A stretch of DNA of 64,000 bases from an uncultured Bacteroidales bacterium (GTDB lineage Bacteria; Bacteroidota; Bacteroidia; Bacteroidales; P3): contig CALUHJ010000005.1 of the NCBI GenBank assembly GCA_944320415.1, forward strand, positions 1 to 64,000. The letters run 5' to 3'. The notes below the pieces were generated by a model that saw only the letters and a program-made list of their open reading frames with translations, did not search any database and was not told where the DNA came from. Shown here one piece after another: positions 45,901 through 53,158 of this stretch. The translations under genes were made by a program, and so were the position numbers. Numbering within the stretch: position 1 is the stretch's first letter; each line of letters starts with the position of its first letter.

Positions 45901-46197
45901 GAGTCGTTTTCGTTGTTTGAAAAGATGCTTACATCCATAAACAAGGATATAACCTCCTTCTTGTGCAGGGCTGCACTGCCTATTGCGGAACAACAGCAGG
46001 TGAGGGATACGGAGTTGCCAAAGTCGGACAACAGCAGGATAAAGACTTCTAGACAGGAAGAGCAACCTAAGGCCAATAATCCGTCTGAGCCTCAGAAAAT
46101 ACAGCCTGTACATGTGGAGAAAAAAATAGGAAGAAACGAACCTTGTCCTTGCGGAAGCGGCAAAAAATATAAAAATTGTCACGGTAAGAATTTGTAA
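42913..46197 (+). CDS. secA: Preprotein translocase ATPase SecA
   Basis: This 1094-residue motor pushes preproteins through SecYEG. It shows the NBD1 Walker [30 protein letters not shown] (DEAD-like motif), the Bacteroidota-specific insert in NBD1, [33 protein letters not shown] and [17 protein letters not shown]. It ends with the zinc-binding SEC-C motif [14 protein letters not shown]. Length over 1000 residues is normal for this phylum. It lies between the polysaccharide genes and the rpsF operon. Confidence 0.97.
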   Translation: MANFLTKLFGSKSQRDLRELTPIMNECLAAYDKIKTLSNDELRAKTAEFKQIIRQSVETEQKQLDALKARVENEIDMDVEEKQKIYTQIEELDKKIYESTQSVLNRLLPEAFAVVKDTARRFTENEKVEVTATEYDKYLSTVKDNVNIVGDKAYYDNSWMAGGTMIKWNMVHYDVQIIGGTVLHQGKIAEMATGEGKTLVATLPIYLNALPGKGVHVVTVNDYLAKRDSEWMGMLFEFHGLSVDCIDKHEPNSEERRKAYNADITYGTNNEFGFDYLRDNMCSNTKEIVQREHNYAIVDEVDSVLIDDARTPLIISGPTPKGDDQEFERFCPVIEKIYNAQRQLVTQILADAKKCLAPGHTSEQEREGGVLLLRAHHGLPKNKALIKFLSEPGMKALMLKTENFYMQDQSKEMHVIDDELYFVIEEQHNSIELTEKGMDYLAALGEDPKFFMLPDVGSEIAELEKETLTPEEKAEKKDRIMQNFAVQSDRVHTINQLMKAYALFENNVEYVVINNQVKIVDEQTGRIMEGRRYSDGLHQAIEAKEKVKVEAATQTYATITLQNYFRMYSKLAGMTGTAETEAGELWGIYKLDVVTIPTNRPVIRHDNEDLIYKTKREKFAAVINEVERLISEHRPVLIGTTDVETSELLSKMLKLRHIDHQVLNAKLHKKEADIIAQAGRAGAVTIATNMAGRGTDIKLQEGVKEAGGLAIIGTERHESRRVDRQLRGRSGRQGDPGSSQFFVSLEDKLMRLFGSDRMVKVMDRLGLKEGEVIQHSMMTKSIERAQRKVEENNYGIRKRLLEYDDVMNNQRTVIYTKRRNALYGDKLAIDISNMIYDTLSVLVSDYRSDYEGLSLEFIKICGYECPIDETTFNRNRAKDNVDLLYQSVYPHYKERMANLSRLAFPFVKNIYEAKSYRYENIAFPITDGKKTITAIAPIEKSYTTEGKEIALSIEKSITLQIIDNAWKEHLRELDDLKQSVQNASYEQKDPLLIYKFESFSLFEKMLTSINKDITSFLCRAALPIAEQQQVRDTELPKSDNSRIKTSRQEEQPKANNPSEPQKIQPVHVEKKIGRNEPCPCGSGKKYKNCHGKNL

Positions 46198-46233
46198 AAT
46201 AGGATGTTTTCTTGCAGAATGGAAAAAAAATCG

Positions 46234-46241
46234 TACCTTTG
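46234..46241 (+). promoter_or_regulatory. -7 promoter element for the rpsF-rpsR-rplI operon
   Basis: TACCTTTG followed by C is an exact consensus match 59 nt before the rpsF ATG. Confidence 0.65.
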
Positions 46242-46300
46242 CAAACTCTTGCTGAAAAGAGAGAAAATTAGTTAATAACGAAAAATAAAAATTATTACTT

Positions 46301-46672
46301 ATGGTAAAACAGTATGAAACCGTTTTCATTGCAACTCCCGTTTTATCTGATGACCAGATAAAGGAAACGGTTAAGAAGTATCAGACTTTATTGACTGACA
46401 ACGGTGCCGAGATAGTTTTTGAGCACGATTGGGGAATGCGCAAGCTGGCTTATCCTATCCAGAAGAAAACGACGGGTTATTATTACCTTATAGAATTCAG
46501 GGCGGAGGGCAGTGTGATAGCCCAATTGGAGACTGCGTACAAAAGAGATGAAAGATTGCTTAGATTCTTGACCGTTTCGTTGGACAAGCATGCAATTGCA
46601 TACAACGAAAAGAAAAGAGCCAACGGCTTGAAGAGTCAACAGAAAGCATTGGAAGAAAGTAAAGCGGAATAA
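46301..46672 (+). CDS. rpsF: 30S ribosomal protein S6
   Basis: This 123-residue protein starts MVKQYETVFIATPVLSDDQI and contains the KLAYPIQKKTTGYYYLIEF strand typical of bS6, with the alpha/beta sandwich that binds S18 and 16S rRNA. It is the first gene of the conserved rpsF-rpsR-rplI operon. Confidence 0.96.
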   Translation: MVKQYETVFIATPVLSDDQIKETVKKYQTLLTDNGAEIVFEHDWGMRKLAYPIQKKTTGYYYLIEFRAEGSVIAQLETAYKRDERLLRFLTVSLDKHAIAYNEKKRANGLKSQQKALEESKAE

Positions 46673-46691
46673 CCTTAAAACTTGAAAGAAA

Positions 46692-46958
46692 ATGGCAAAC
46701 GAAACAGAAATAAAGTATTTGACACCGATAGCGGTGGAAACGCAAAGGAAAAAATATTGCCGCTTCAAGAAGAGCGGAATCAAGTATATAGATTACAAGG
46801 ATGCTGATTTCCTTTTGAAATTCGTTAATGAACAGGGAAAGATATTGCCAAGACGTATCACGGGAACATCGAACAAATACCAAAAGAAGGTGTCTCAGGC
46901 TGTCAAAAGGGCAAGACATCTGGCATTGATGCCTTATGTAGCTGACTTATTAAAATAA
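46692..46958 (+). CDS. rpsR: 30S ribosomal protein S18
   Basis: This 88-residue basic protein has [18 protein letters not shown] and [20 protein letters not shown], the bS18 signature. It pairs with S6 on the platform of the small subunit. It lies 19 nt after rpsF. Confidence 0.96.
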   Translation: MANETEIKYLTPIAVETQRKKYCRFKKSGIKYIDYKDADFLLKFVNEQGKILPRRITGTSNKYQKKVSQAVKRARHLALMPYVADLLK

Positions 46959-46975
46959 TAAAGGAGATTGAAGCA

Positions 46976-47428
46976 ATGGAAGTTATATTGAAACAGGACG
47001 TAAATAAATTGGGTTACAAGGATGAAATAGTTAAGGTTAAGGACGGTTATGCAAACAACTATCTTATACCTCAGGGCTATGCAGTCATGGCAACCGCATC
47101 CAACAGGAAGATATTGGCTGAAAACCTTAAGCAAAGAGCTTTCAAGGAAGCCAAAATCAAACAGGAAGCAGAAACTTATGCAGCTTCTTTGGCCAAGATA
47201 GAAGGCTTGAGAATAGGAGCTAAGGCAAGTGAGACCGGCAAGATATTCGGTTCTGTCAACACCATTCAGATAGCTGACGCGATAAAGGCTCAGTTCGACA
47301 TAGACGTTGACAGAAAGAAAATCTCCATAGTCGGCGATGCCATAAAGGAAATAGGAACACACAAGGTGATAGTGTCGGTTTACAAGGACATAAAGCCTGA
47401 AATCACGTTTGAAGTGTTTGCAGAGTAA
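46976..47428 (+). CDS. rplI: 50S ribosomal protein L9
   Basis: This 150-residue protein starts MEVILKQDVNKLGYKDEIVK and carries the N-terminal L9 signature with GYANNYLIPQGYAVMAT. A long connecting helix and a C-terminal rRNA-binding domain follow. It is the last gene of the operon, followed by a strong terminator. Confidence 0.96.
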   Translation: MEVILKQDVNKLGYKDEIVKVKDGYANNYLIPQGYAVMATASNRKILAENLKQRAFKEAKIKQEAETYAASLAKIEGLRIGAKASETGKIFGSVNTIQIADAIKAQFDIDVDRKKISIVGDAIKEIGTHKVIVSVYKDIKPEITFEVFAE

Positions 47429-47457
47429 ATCCGATTCTTGTTAAGGATAGATATTTC

Positions 47458-47500
47458 AAAGGGTAAATTCATCACTATGGGTTTACCCTTTTTTGTTTTT
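47458..47500 (+). terminator. Terminator of the rpsF-rpsR-rplI operon
   Basis: AAAGGGTAAA (47458-47467) pairs with TTTACCCTTT (47482-47491), followed by a T-rich run. Confidence 0.85.
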
Positions 47501-47515
47501 ATAAATCGTTGAGTC

Positions 47516-48358
47516 ATGTTGTCCAAAAATCAAATCAAGGCGTTGACAAGGTACAGACAGGACAAGTACCGTAAGGAAGACAATGTGTTTGTGGTGGAGG
47601 GATGCAAGCTTGCGCAGGAGGTTTTGCAGTCAGGATTAGAGGTAGAGGCAGTATATGCCACAAGGTCATGGATTGAGCGAAATCCTTTTGAGCAGTGGGC
47701 TTTGACGGAATCAAATTCCATGAAAACGGATTCAGAAAAGAAAAAAACGGAATCAAGATTCGATTTTACGGATTCAAAAAAGAGATTTTTGCCGTCTTTT
47801 GTTGAGGTAACGCAGGAGGAATTGGAACGGATTTCACTGCTTTCCACCCCCAACGATGTTTATTGTCTTGTGCGCAGACCGGAAAGGGTTACGGATTATA
47901 GGCATGACGGTCTTACGCTTGTTCTTGACGGAATAAGGGATCCGGGAAACCTCGGGACGATTATCCGTCTGGCAGACTGGTTTGCAGTAGACAGGGTGAT
48001 ATGTTCTAAGGATTGTGTCGACATGTACAACCCCAAGACGGTGCAGTCCACAATGGGTTCTCTGTTCAGGGTTGAGGTGTTTTATTGTGACCTGGAAGAC
48101 TTTTTCAAGAGGCTGCCTTCAGGTTTTGATGTCTATGGTTCGTTGGTTGAGAAGGGGGATTCGGTGTACGGGCAGCAACTTTCTGAGAACTCCGTTCTTG
48201 TCATAGGGAGCGAATCCCACGGCATAAGCGAGCGTGTCCGCAAATACATAAACCGCAGCTTGAACATACCTTGCTTTAAGCATGGCAACCGTCCTGAAAG
48301 TCTCAATGCCGCAATGGCATGTGCCGTTCTGTTGTCAGAATTCAGGCGGAATGGTTAA
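47516..48358 (+). CDS. TrmH/SpoU-family RNA 2'-O-methyltransferase with a repeat-derived insert
   Basis: This 280-residue protein methylates a ribose in rRNA or tRNA using S-adenosylmethionine. The N-terminal substrate-binding domain includes KYRKEDNVFVVEGCKLAQEV. The SPOUT domain shows LVLDGIRDPGNLGTIIRLAD, VLVIGSESHGIS and the C-terminal knot motif IPCFKHGNRPESLNAAMACA. Residues about 64-93 (TESNSMKTDSEKKKTESRFD and the next ten) come from the dispersed repeat (copy 7) and lengthen a loop between the two domains. The frame is kept, so the enzyme may well be active. It starts just after the rplI terminator. Confidence 0.9.
   Translation: MLSKNQIKALTRYRQDKYRKEDNVFVVEGCKLAQEVLQSGLEVEAVYATRSWIERNPFEQWALTESNSMKTDSEKKKTESRFDFTDSKKRFLPSFVEVTQEELERISLLSTPNDVYCLVRRPERVTDYRHDGLTLVLDGIRDPGNLGTIIRLADWFAVDRVICSKDCVDMYNPKTVQSTMGSLFRVEVFYCDLEDFFKRLPSGFDVYGSLVEKGDSVYGQQLSENSVLVIGSESHGISERVRKYINRSLNIPCFKHGNRPESLNAAMACAVLLSEFRRNG
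47706..47792 (+). repeat. Dispersed repeat, copy 7 (translated inside a methyltransferase)
   Basis: Two related units of about 42-44 bp stand in tandem. Each starts ACGGAATCAA, reaches ACGGATTCA about 22 bp later and ends in an A- or T-rich run. The copy has no stop codon in the methyltransferase frame. Confidence 0.85.
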
Positions 48359-48417
48359 TAAGTCTTAAATAGGAATTGCGGGATAATCAATTTTTATGCA
48401 ATAAGTGAAAAAATACA

Positions 48418-48425
48418 TACCTTTG
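48418..48425 (+). promoter_or_regulatory. -7 promoter element for the 48458 gene
   Basis: TACCTTTG followed by C is an exact consensus match 32 nt before the ATG. Confidence 0.6.
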
Positions 48426-48457
48426 CATGGTAAATTGTTGAACTTAATATTGAAGAA

Positions 48458-48814
48458 ATGGAAGATTACAGTTTGTACTATGCTTATGGTTGGTGTATTG
48501 CATTTGTGGTTTGTGGGATTTTGAGTTGGTTTTTTTCGAAAATCACGGTCAGAACCGAGAAAAACAAGGGCGCATTGACTCGCGAAAAAACGGAAATACA
48601 GGTTGCGAAAAGCGGAAAACGGTTGAAAATCATTACCGGAGTCCTTTTGTTTTATATTGTTGTTGATTTGAGTGTTACCATATTTGGAACGGATTTGATA
48701 AAAGAGTACAGGGACTTGTTGGTATTTCCGATTCTGGTTGGTATAGGCTGTTTACTTGTGCGCTACAGGGCATTTGTATATTTCTACAGCAAGGAACTCG
48801 CCGTCAGGAATTGA
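48458..48814 (+). CDS. Small membrane protein of unknown function
   Basis: This 118-residue protein has three likely transmembrane helices (about 9-27, 56-77 and 86-106). A charged cytoplasmic stretch lies between the first and second (RTEKNKGALTREKTEIQVAK). The family is not recognised. It has its own promoter and is followed directly by the first rnhB remnant. Confidence 0.7.
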   Translation: MEDYSLYYAYGWCIAFVVCGILSWFFSKITVRTEKNKGALTREKTEIQVAKSGKRLKIITGVLLFYIVVDLSVTIFGTDLIKEYRDLLVFPILVGIGCLLVRYRAFVYFYSKELAVRN

Positions 48815-48834
48815 TATTATCAAGCTGCAATCAG

Positions 48835-48975
48835 AACAGTTTTGATTGTTCGGTGCAGTCGAGCGATTTGCGATGCAGAGAGGCAAGTCCGAAAATACGG
48901 ATTGCCTCTCTGTATTGTTTTGAAGGCTATTCCATAACAGTATTGAGGATAGACTTCATGCATCTTAGGCATTTG
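48835..48975 (-). pseudogene. Decayed copy of the rnhB 3' end, remnant 1
   Basis: On the minus strand, about 50 bp from CAGAGAGGCAA through GCCTCTC to ATCGCAAATCG are almost identical to the codons for REAIRIFGLTSLHRKS of the intact rnhB at 50.7 kb. Similarity continues upstream through CCTCAATACTG with small deletions. The frame ends in an alternative tail (LHRKSLDCTEQSKLF and stop). The matching part of rnhB happens to form a hairpin (GAGAGGCAA with TTGCCTCTC). Confidence 0.75.
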
Positions 48976-49195
48976 CAAATGTTTTTACAGCTTACTCCAC
49001 TTTACTTACACAGATGAAAGATTTGTTTTTGAAAATCATACTGTTTTGTACTGCGTTGTTAAGGAGTCAATACCCGGGTTTGAACAATGAATGAGTGGCT
49101 TGTAATCCTAAGGTGTTATATTCTGTATAATTAAAAACTTATACAATAAGTCATTAATGGCAATAACATCTTTGATAACAATAGCTTTTCCTGTT

Positions 49196-49486
49196 TTAAC
49201 GTTCCGTATTTATGCTTTTTTTCTGCATTCTTGTAATGCTCTTTCCGACGTATTTTCCCTTGTTAAAGAAAAATGTGGTATCTCCATGTTTGTATGTTGA
49301 ATCGATGGATATGTTTTCACCGCTGCCTCCCATTACTGAGGTGAACTCGCTTATGGAAATATATTCCTCCAATTGCCGTTTCTTGTAGTTATCTACAAGA
49401 GCAAATGTCATTGCAACGACAAAAGCGGTAGTTGAAATAATACCTAAGATTCCGAAAAGCGAAATTTGAAACTTTCTTTTCATCAT
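49196..49486 (-). CDS. Small single-pass membrane protein of unknown function
   Basis: This 96-residue protein has one hydrophobic segment near the N-terminus (FGILGIISTTAFVVAMTFAL) and a polar C-terminal part. MGGSGE recalls double-glycine leader sites of secreted peptides, but its position after a membrane helix makes this weak. It overlaps the upstream 263-residue gene by 4 nt (ATGA on the minus strand), so they are coupled. The pair is AT-rich and lies between two rnhB remnants. Confidence 0.6.
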   Translation of the reverse strand: MMKRKFQISLFGILGIISTTAFVVAMTFALVDNYKKRQLEEYISISEFTSVMGGSGENISIDSTYKHGDTTFFFNKGKYVGKSITRMQKKSINTER

Positions 49487-50274
49487 AAATATTCTATGTT
49501 TTCTATTTCTATATACGGAATGTTGTACATGGTTACTTGTTCACCAATTAGGCAACATTTTGCAGATTCTTTTCCAATTAAATGTTTAGGTATTAAATTC
49601 TTGCAACAAAAGGATATTGAATCGACTTTGTATGTTTTTTTATTCACATCAATATCAAAAGGTATAGGATCATAAATTACTTCTATTTCGTAGCCTGTAA
49701 ATTGGAGTGTTTGTGGATCTAGTATTTCATTAACAATAACAGTTTGTTTTGAAAAAATACGGTCATATAATTCTTTCAGTGTCAGCCCAATTTCTAGTAC
49801 TCTCCATATAATCTTTCCAATCTGAATCCATGGAAATGCGTAATATATAGGCTCATTATTTGTTTCTGTGTCAATTATTTCAATATCTTGGTTAGAAAAG
49901 TCAAATACAGTGTTGTTATTTAAATATCCTTTTATCTTGAAATCATTTTGTAGAAACGAGAAATTTGTTCCAAATAATATTGAATCTTTCTTTTTGTCAT
50001 ATCTTTTGCTTGTTTCCGAAAATGTAAATACTCTTCCTAATCCATCTCTCATAAGAGAACTTGTTCTTAGTGTTGAATTATCCTCAGATATTTGCGACAT
50101 CTGTGCATAAGAGATGCACAAATTCTTGCCATCTTTATTTTGAATGAATACACCGTCACATCCGGAGTTGGATTTATTACATACTCTTAATTTGTTGCTG
50201 ACGATAGACAATTCTGCATTTCCAATAGGAAAAACGTCAAAATTTTTGAAATTCATACGCGATAATTTTTTCAA
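49483..50274 (-). CDS. 263-residue protein of unknown function in the rnhB-flanked cassette
   Basis: No family is recognised. There is no signal peptide. The body is rich in Asn, Ile and Lys. Cysteines recur (residues about 32, 39, 53, 224-225 and 241-242). A moderately hydrophobic stretch (YYAFPWIQIGKIIWRVLEIG) lies near residues 143-162. The base composition is clearly more AT-rich than neighbours such as rnhB and purQ, which suggests a different origin. It is translationally coupled to the small membrane protein downstream. Confidence 0.6.
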   Translation of the reverse strand: MKKLSRMNFKNFDVFPIGNAELSIVSNKLRVCNKSNSGCDGVFIQNKDGKNLCISYAQMSQISEDNSTLRTSSLMRDGLGRVFTFSETSKRYDKKKDSILFGTNFSFLQNDFKIKGYLNNNTVFDFSNQDIEIIDTETNNEPIYYAFPWIQIGKIIWRVLEIGLTLKELYDRIFSKQTVIVNEILDPQTLQFTGYEIEVIYDPIPFDIDVNKKTYKVDSISFCCKNLIPKHLIGKESAKCCLIGEQVTMYNIPYIEIENIEYL

Positions 50275-50347
50275 TTTATGATATTATAACGTGTATATAA
50301 TTGGTTTATTGTACTATATTATTTTTTAACATATTTCCTATAACTTA

Positions 50348-50470
50348 AACAGTTTTGATTGTTCGGTGCAGCCGAGCGATTTGCAATGCAGAGAGGCAAA
50401 ATCCGAAAATACGGATTGCCTCTCTGTGTTGTTTTATAGACTTATCTCATTCCTGATTCAGCTCGACTCC
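50348..50470 (-). pseudogene. Decayed copy of the rnhB 3' end, remnant 2
   Basis: Within 50348-50435 it differs from remnant 1 at only about four sites. The similarity to rnhB extends through TGTTGTTTTATAGACTTAT and ATTCCTGATTCAGC. A one-base expansion (AAA for AAG plus A before TCCG) breaks the frame. Remnants 1 and 2 are direct repeats bracketing the two-gene cassette. Confidence 0.75.
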
Positions 50471-50560
50471 TCTCGAAACCTGCTTGGGAATTTTGAAAGT
50501 TGGGATGTTGAAAGTGAAAAGACGTCAGCTAAATATAATAAGTCTTGAGGAGAGCATGCA

Positions 50561-50604
50561 AAAAGTCGGACTTTTTGAGGTGAAAAGTTAGACTTTTTGA
50601 GGTG
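50561..50604. repeat. Tandem 22-bp repeat, two units
   Basis: Units 50561-50582 and 50583-50604 differ at two positions. Each contains a palindrome (AAAAGTC-GGACTTTT style) followed by TGAGGTG. It lies in the non-coding gap between remnant 2 and rnhB. Confidence 0.7.
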
Positions 50605-50705
50605 TAAGATGACGACTTATGAAATTTAGCAGAGGTTTTACGGCGTTTATCTCAAGCTTTTTCGCATCCGTATGCCATTCTCTTTATTCTTGCCATGACT
50701 TCTTT

Positions 50706-51320
50706 TTACTTTTCCTGTGATGAGTCAATTTCTTCAGGACAAGATAAGTTGAACGATTTGCGATGCAGAGAGGTAAGTCCGAAAATACGGATTGCCTCTC
50801 GGTGTTGTTTTGTAGGGTATCCCATATTCCTGTTCCAGCAGTATTGAGGATGGGATTCGTGAGCCTTTAGCATGAAGTCATCCCTGTAAGTCTTGGCAAG
50901 TATGGATGCGGCCGCAATGCTTTGAAAACGGGCATCGCCTTTGACCATACATTTGAAACTTATATCCAAATCGGTGCGGAATCTGTTGCCGTCAATCAGC
51001 AAAAGGTCGGGTTTTATCCGCAGTTTCCTTACGGCATTGCTCATGGCAAGGAACGAAGCGTTGAGGATGTTTATCCTGTCTATTGTTTCATTGTCCACAA
51101 ACGCCACGGCAAAGGCTAAGGCGTTCTCTTCTATGATTGGACGCAGCATGCGGCGTTTTCTGTCGCTCATCTGCTTTGAGTCGTTCAGCTGTTCGCAACA
51201 GAAATCGCGTGGAAAAACAACTGCGGCTGCAACGACCGGACCGGCCAAACAGCCTCGTCCCGCCTCGTCGCAGCCGCATTCCACTATATCTTCCCTTTCG
51301 GAATGGAATCTTTCCAACAA
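50706..51320 (-). CDS. rnhB: Ribonuclease HII
   Basis: This 204-residue enzyme removes single ribonucleotides and RNA from RNA/DNA hybrids. The catalytic motif is CGCDEAGRGCLAGPVVAAAV. Other family motifs are LNDSKQMSDRKR, LLIDGN, KGDARFQSIAAASILAKTYRD and the C-terminal NMGYPTKQHREAI and HRKSF. The start is a TTG four bases after the purQ stop, since no suitable ATG precedes the catalytic motif. It forms an operon with purQ. Its last 50 codons are partly duplicated twice further left. Confidence 0.92.
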   Translation of the reverse strand: MLERFHSEREDIVECGCDEAGRGCLAGPVVAAAVVFPRDFCCEQLNDSKQMSDRKRRMLRPIIEENALAFAVAFVDNETIDRINILNASFLAMSNAVRKLRIKPDLLLIDGNRFRTDLDISFKCMVKGDARFQSIAAASILAKTYRDDFMLKAHESHPQYCWNRNMGYPTKQHREAIRIFGLTSLHRKSFNLSCPEEIDSSQEK

Positions 51321-51324
51321 AATC

Positions 51325-52017
51325 TTATCCGGCTATGTTGTTCAACAGACTTTCGAACAGAACCAATCCGTCCGTATTTCCCAATTCCTCGTCGGAACAA
51401 CGCTCAGGATGCGGCATCATGCCGAAGACGTTCTTTGTCTTGTTGGTTATTCCGGCTATGTTTTCAAGACTGCCGTTCGGATTGAACTCTTCGGCAATCT
51501 TTCCTTCGCCATTGCAATAACGGAACAATATCTGCTCATTGTCGTTCAGGCGTTTCAACGTGTCTTCATCCGTAAAGAAACGTCCCTCTCCATGAGCTAT
51601 TGGAATTTTTAGTGCTTTGCCTATAACGGCTTGTCGGGTGAATACGTTTGAATTTGTTTGTGCCGTTATGTATTGGTTTTTACATACGAACTTTTGGCAT
51701 GCGTTCGCAAGCAATGCACCTTCGAGCAATCCCGACTCGCAAAGTATCTGAAAGCCGTTGCAGACTCCGAGAACGTAACCGCCTTTATCGGCAAACTGTT
51801 TTACGCTTTTCATGATGGGAGACAGACTTGCAATCGCTCCCGAACGAAGATAATCCCCGTAGGAAAAACCTCCCGGCAATACAATCATGTCGCATGACTG
51901 CAAATCCGCCTCCTTGTGCCATAATGCCACAACCTGTTGATGCAGTTTATCTTTTAAAAGATATATCATGTCGTGGTCACAGTTCGAACCGGGGAAAATA
52001 ACTACTCCAAACTTCAT
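51325..52017 (-). CDS. purQ: Phosphoribosylformylglycinamidine synthase glutaminase subunit
   Basis: This 230-residue class I glutamine amidotransferase delivers ammonia to PurL in purine synthesis. It starts MKFGVVIFPGSNCDHD. LPGGFSYGDYLRSGAI and the nucleophile cysteine in GVCNGFQIL are present, and MMPHPER supplies the catalytic histidine. It is a stand-alone subunit, so a separate PurL/PurS would be expected, although Bacteroidota often encode a fused PurL. It is transcribed from the promoter at 52048-52055. Confidence 0.93.
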   Translation of the reverse strand: MKFGVVIFPGSNCDHDMIYLLKDKLHQQVVALWHKEADLQSCDMIVLPGGFSYGDYLRSGAIASLSPIMKSVKQFADKGGYVLGVCNGFQILCESGLLEGALLANACQKFVCKNQYITAQTNSNVFTRQAVIGKALKIPIAHGEGRFFTDEDTLKRLNDNEQILFRYCNGEGKIAEEFNPNGSLENIAGITNKTKNVFGMMPHPERCSDEELGNTDGLVLFESLLNNIAG

Positions 52018-52047
52018 AACAAATTACCTATCTTGTTTCTAATGTTG

Positions 52048-52055
52048 CAAAGTTA
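52048..52055 (-). promoter_or_regulatory. -7 promoter element for purQ-rnhB
   Basis: Minus-strand TAACTTTG followed by C lies 30 nt before the purQ ATG. Confidence 0.6.
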
Positions 52056-52079
52056 CAAAAAAGACCGCTTAAATATCCT

Positions 52080-53060
52080 TTAAACCTGAAAATAAACCTT
52101 GAATATTGACAAAAGGATAAAAATAAGCAGGAACATGTTGGTATATTTTTCCTTTGGATTCTCAAGGAACAGGTTACAAAGTAAGAACGACAAAGGAATT
52201 GCAAAGACAAAAGACATGTTTGTCTGTGTTTTGCTGAGAAAAAAAGGTATTATGGCAATAAAGAACATTACAAGCAATACACCGCTTTTTTTTCTGTATT
52301 CTATTATTCTGTTGGCGCGTGAACTGGCTGTTTTGAATATGGCCGGAATGGCATATAACAGGATAGCTGCTATATACACCACTTGAATTGGAGTATTAAG
52401 GAAGCTGAAATCTATTTGTATCCATTCGTTGACATTGAAGAACAAACTTGTAATTATGTTCTTGTTCATCAAGTAATAGTAGATTATAATAAGCATAAAA
52501 GGAGTGAGGTATCCGAAAAGACTCATTATCCAGCTTCTCCATTTATACAGTTTGTAAACGATGAATCCTCCCCACATCCACAGCATGAAAAAAACGGAAG
52601 GTACGTAAAACAGTGTTGCCAAAGCGAGAAAGAAACTCGCGTTGAATATTTCATCTATGCCTTCCTTTTTGTCATGACATTTGAAGAAAAAGTGCAGGGC
52701 AATTATAATCATCATGTTGGCAAACAGCATTGAACTGAAAGTCATCGATTCTCTGCTGCAACTCATTAGTATTATGTATATGAATGCAGGCAGAAAGGTA
52801 TTTTTCTGACAAAGGTGGTTTTCGGAGAATAGATAGTTGAGTGCTATGGCCTGTAAAAAGATAAGGACAAATGATGCGATTGTTGCAAACAGTCTGTAAT
52901 CTTTGGTAAGGGAATACAGCATGTTGTAGATTGGCATGTCGAAGATGCTTCTGTTCAATTCCGGCGGGTTGGCCAATGCCGAAGCCCACATGATGAGCGG
53001 TATTGTTGTAAGTAAAAGTAATTGCAGCGGATAATTCTTCTTGAAAGTCTTTATAAACAT
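52080..53060 (-). CDS. Polytopic membrane protein, DUF6427-like
   Basis: This 326-residue protein has about nine to ten hydrophobic helices and almost no soluble part. LLLLTTIPLIMWASALANPP at the start and the repeated aromatic-rich helices resemble a Bacteroidota-restricted membrane family (DUF6427). The function is unknown. It stands alone between purQ and the Ca2+-ATPase on the same strand. Confidence 0.7.
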   Translation of the reverse strand: MFIKTFKKNYPLQLLLLTTIPLIMWASALANPPELNRSIFDMPIYNMLYSLTKDYRLFATIASFVLIFLQAIALNYLFSENHLCQKNTFLPAFIYIILMSCSRESMTFSSMLFANMMIIIALHFFFKCHDKKEGIDEIFNASFFLALATLFYVPSVFFMLWMWGGFIVYKLYKWRSWIMSLFGYLTPFMLIIIYYYLMNKNIITSLFFNVNEWIQIDFSFLNTPIQVVYIAAILLYAIPAIFKTASSRANRIIEYRKKSGVLLVMFFIAIIPFFLSKTQTNMSFVFAIPLSFLLCNLFLENPKEKYTNMFLLIFILLSIFKVYFQV

Positions 53061-53158
53061 ATCGATTTTGATTTTTCAACAGATATTTCTTAGTACGACA
53101 AAATCCGGAAAAAGATACATACTAATAAATCGATATCTTTTTCCGGACAGTTTGACGT

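Noticed and set aside
48811-49017. Plus-strand 68-codon frame after the small membrane protein
   Set aside because: It runs across the rnhB remnant on the opposite strand and has no independent support.
49330-49360. Double-glycine leader peptide (bacteriocin-like) in the 96-residue protein
   Set aside because: The MGGSGE site lies after a transmembrane helix rather than at the end of a short leader, and no peptidase-containing transporter is nearby.
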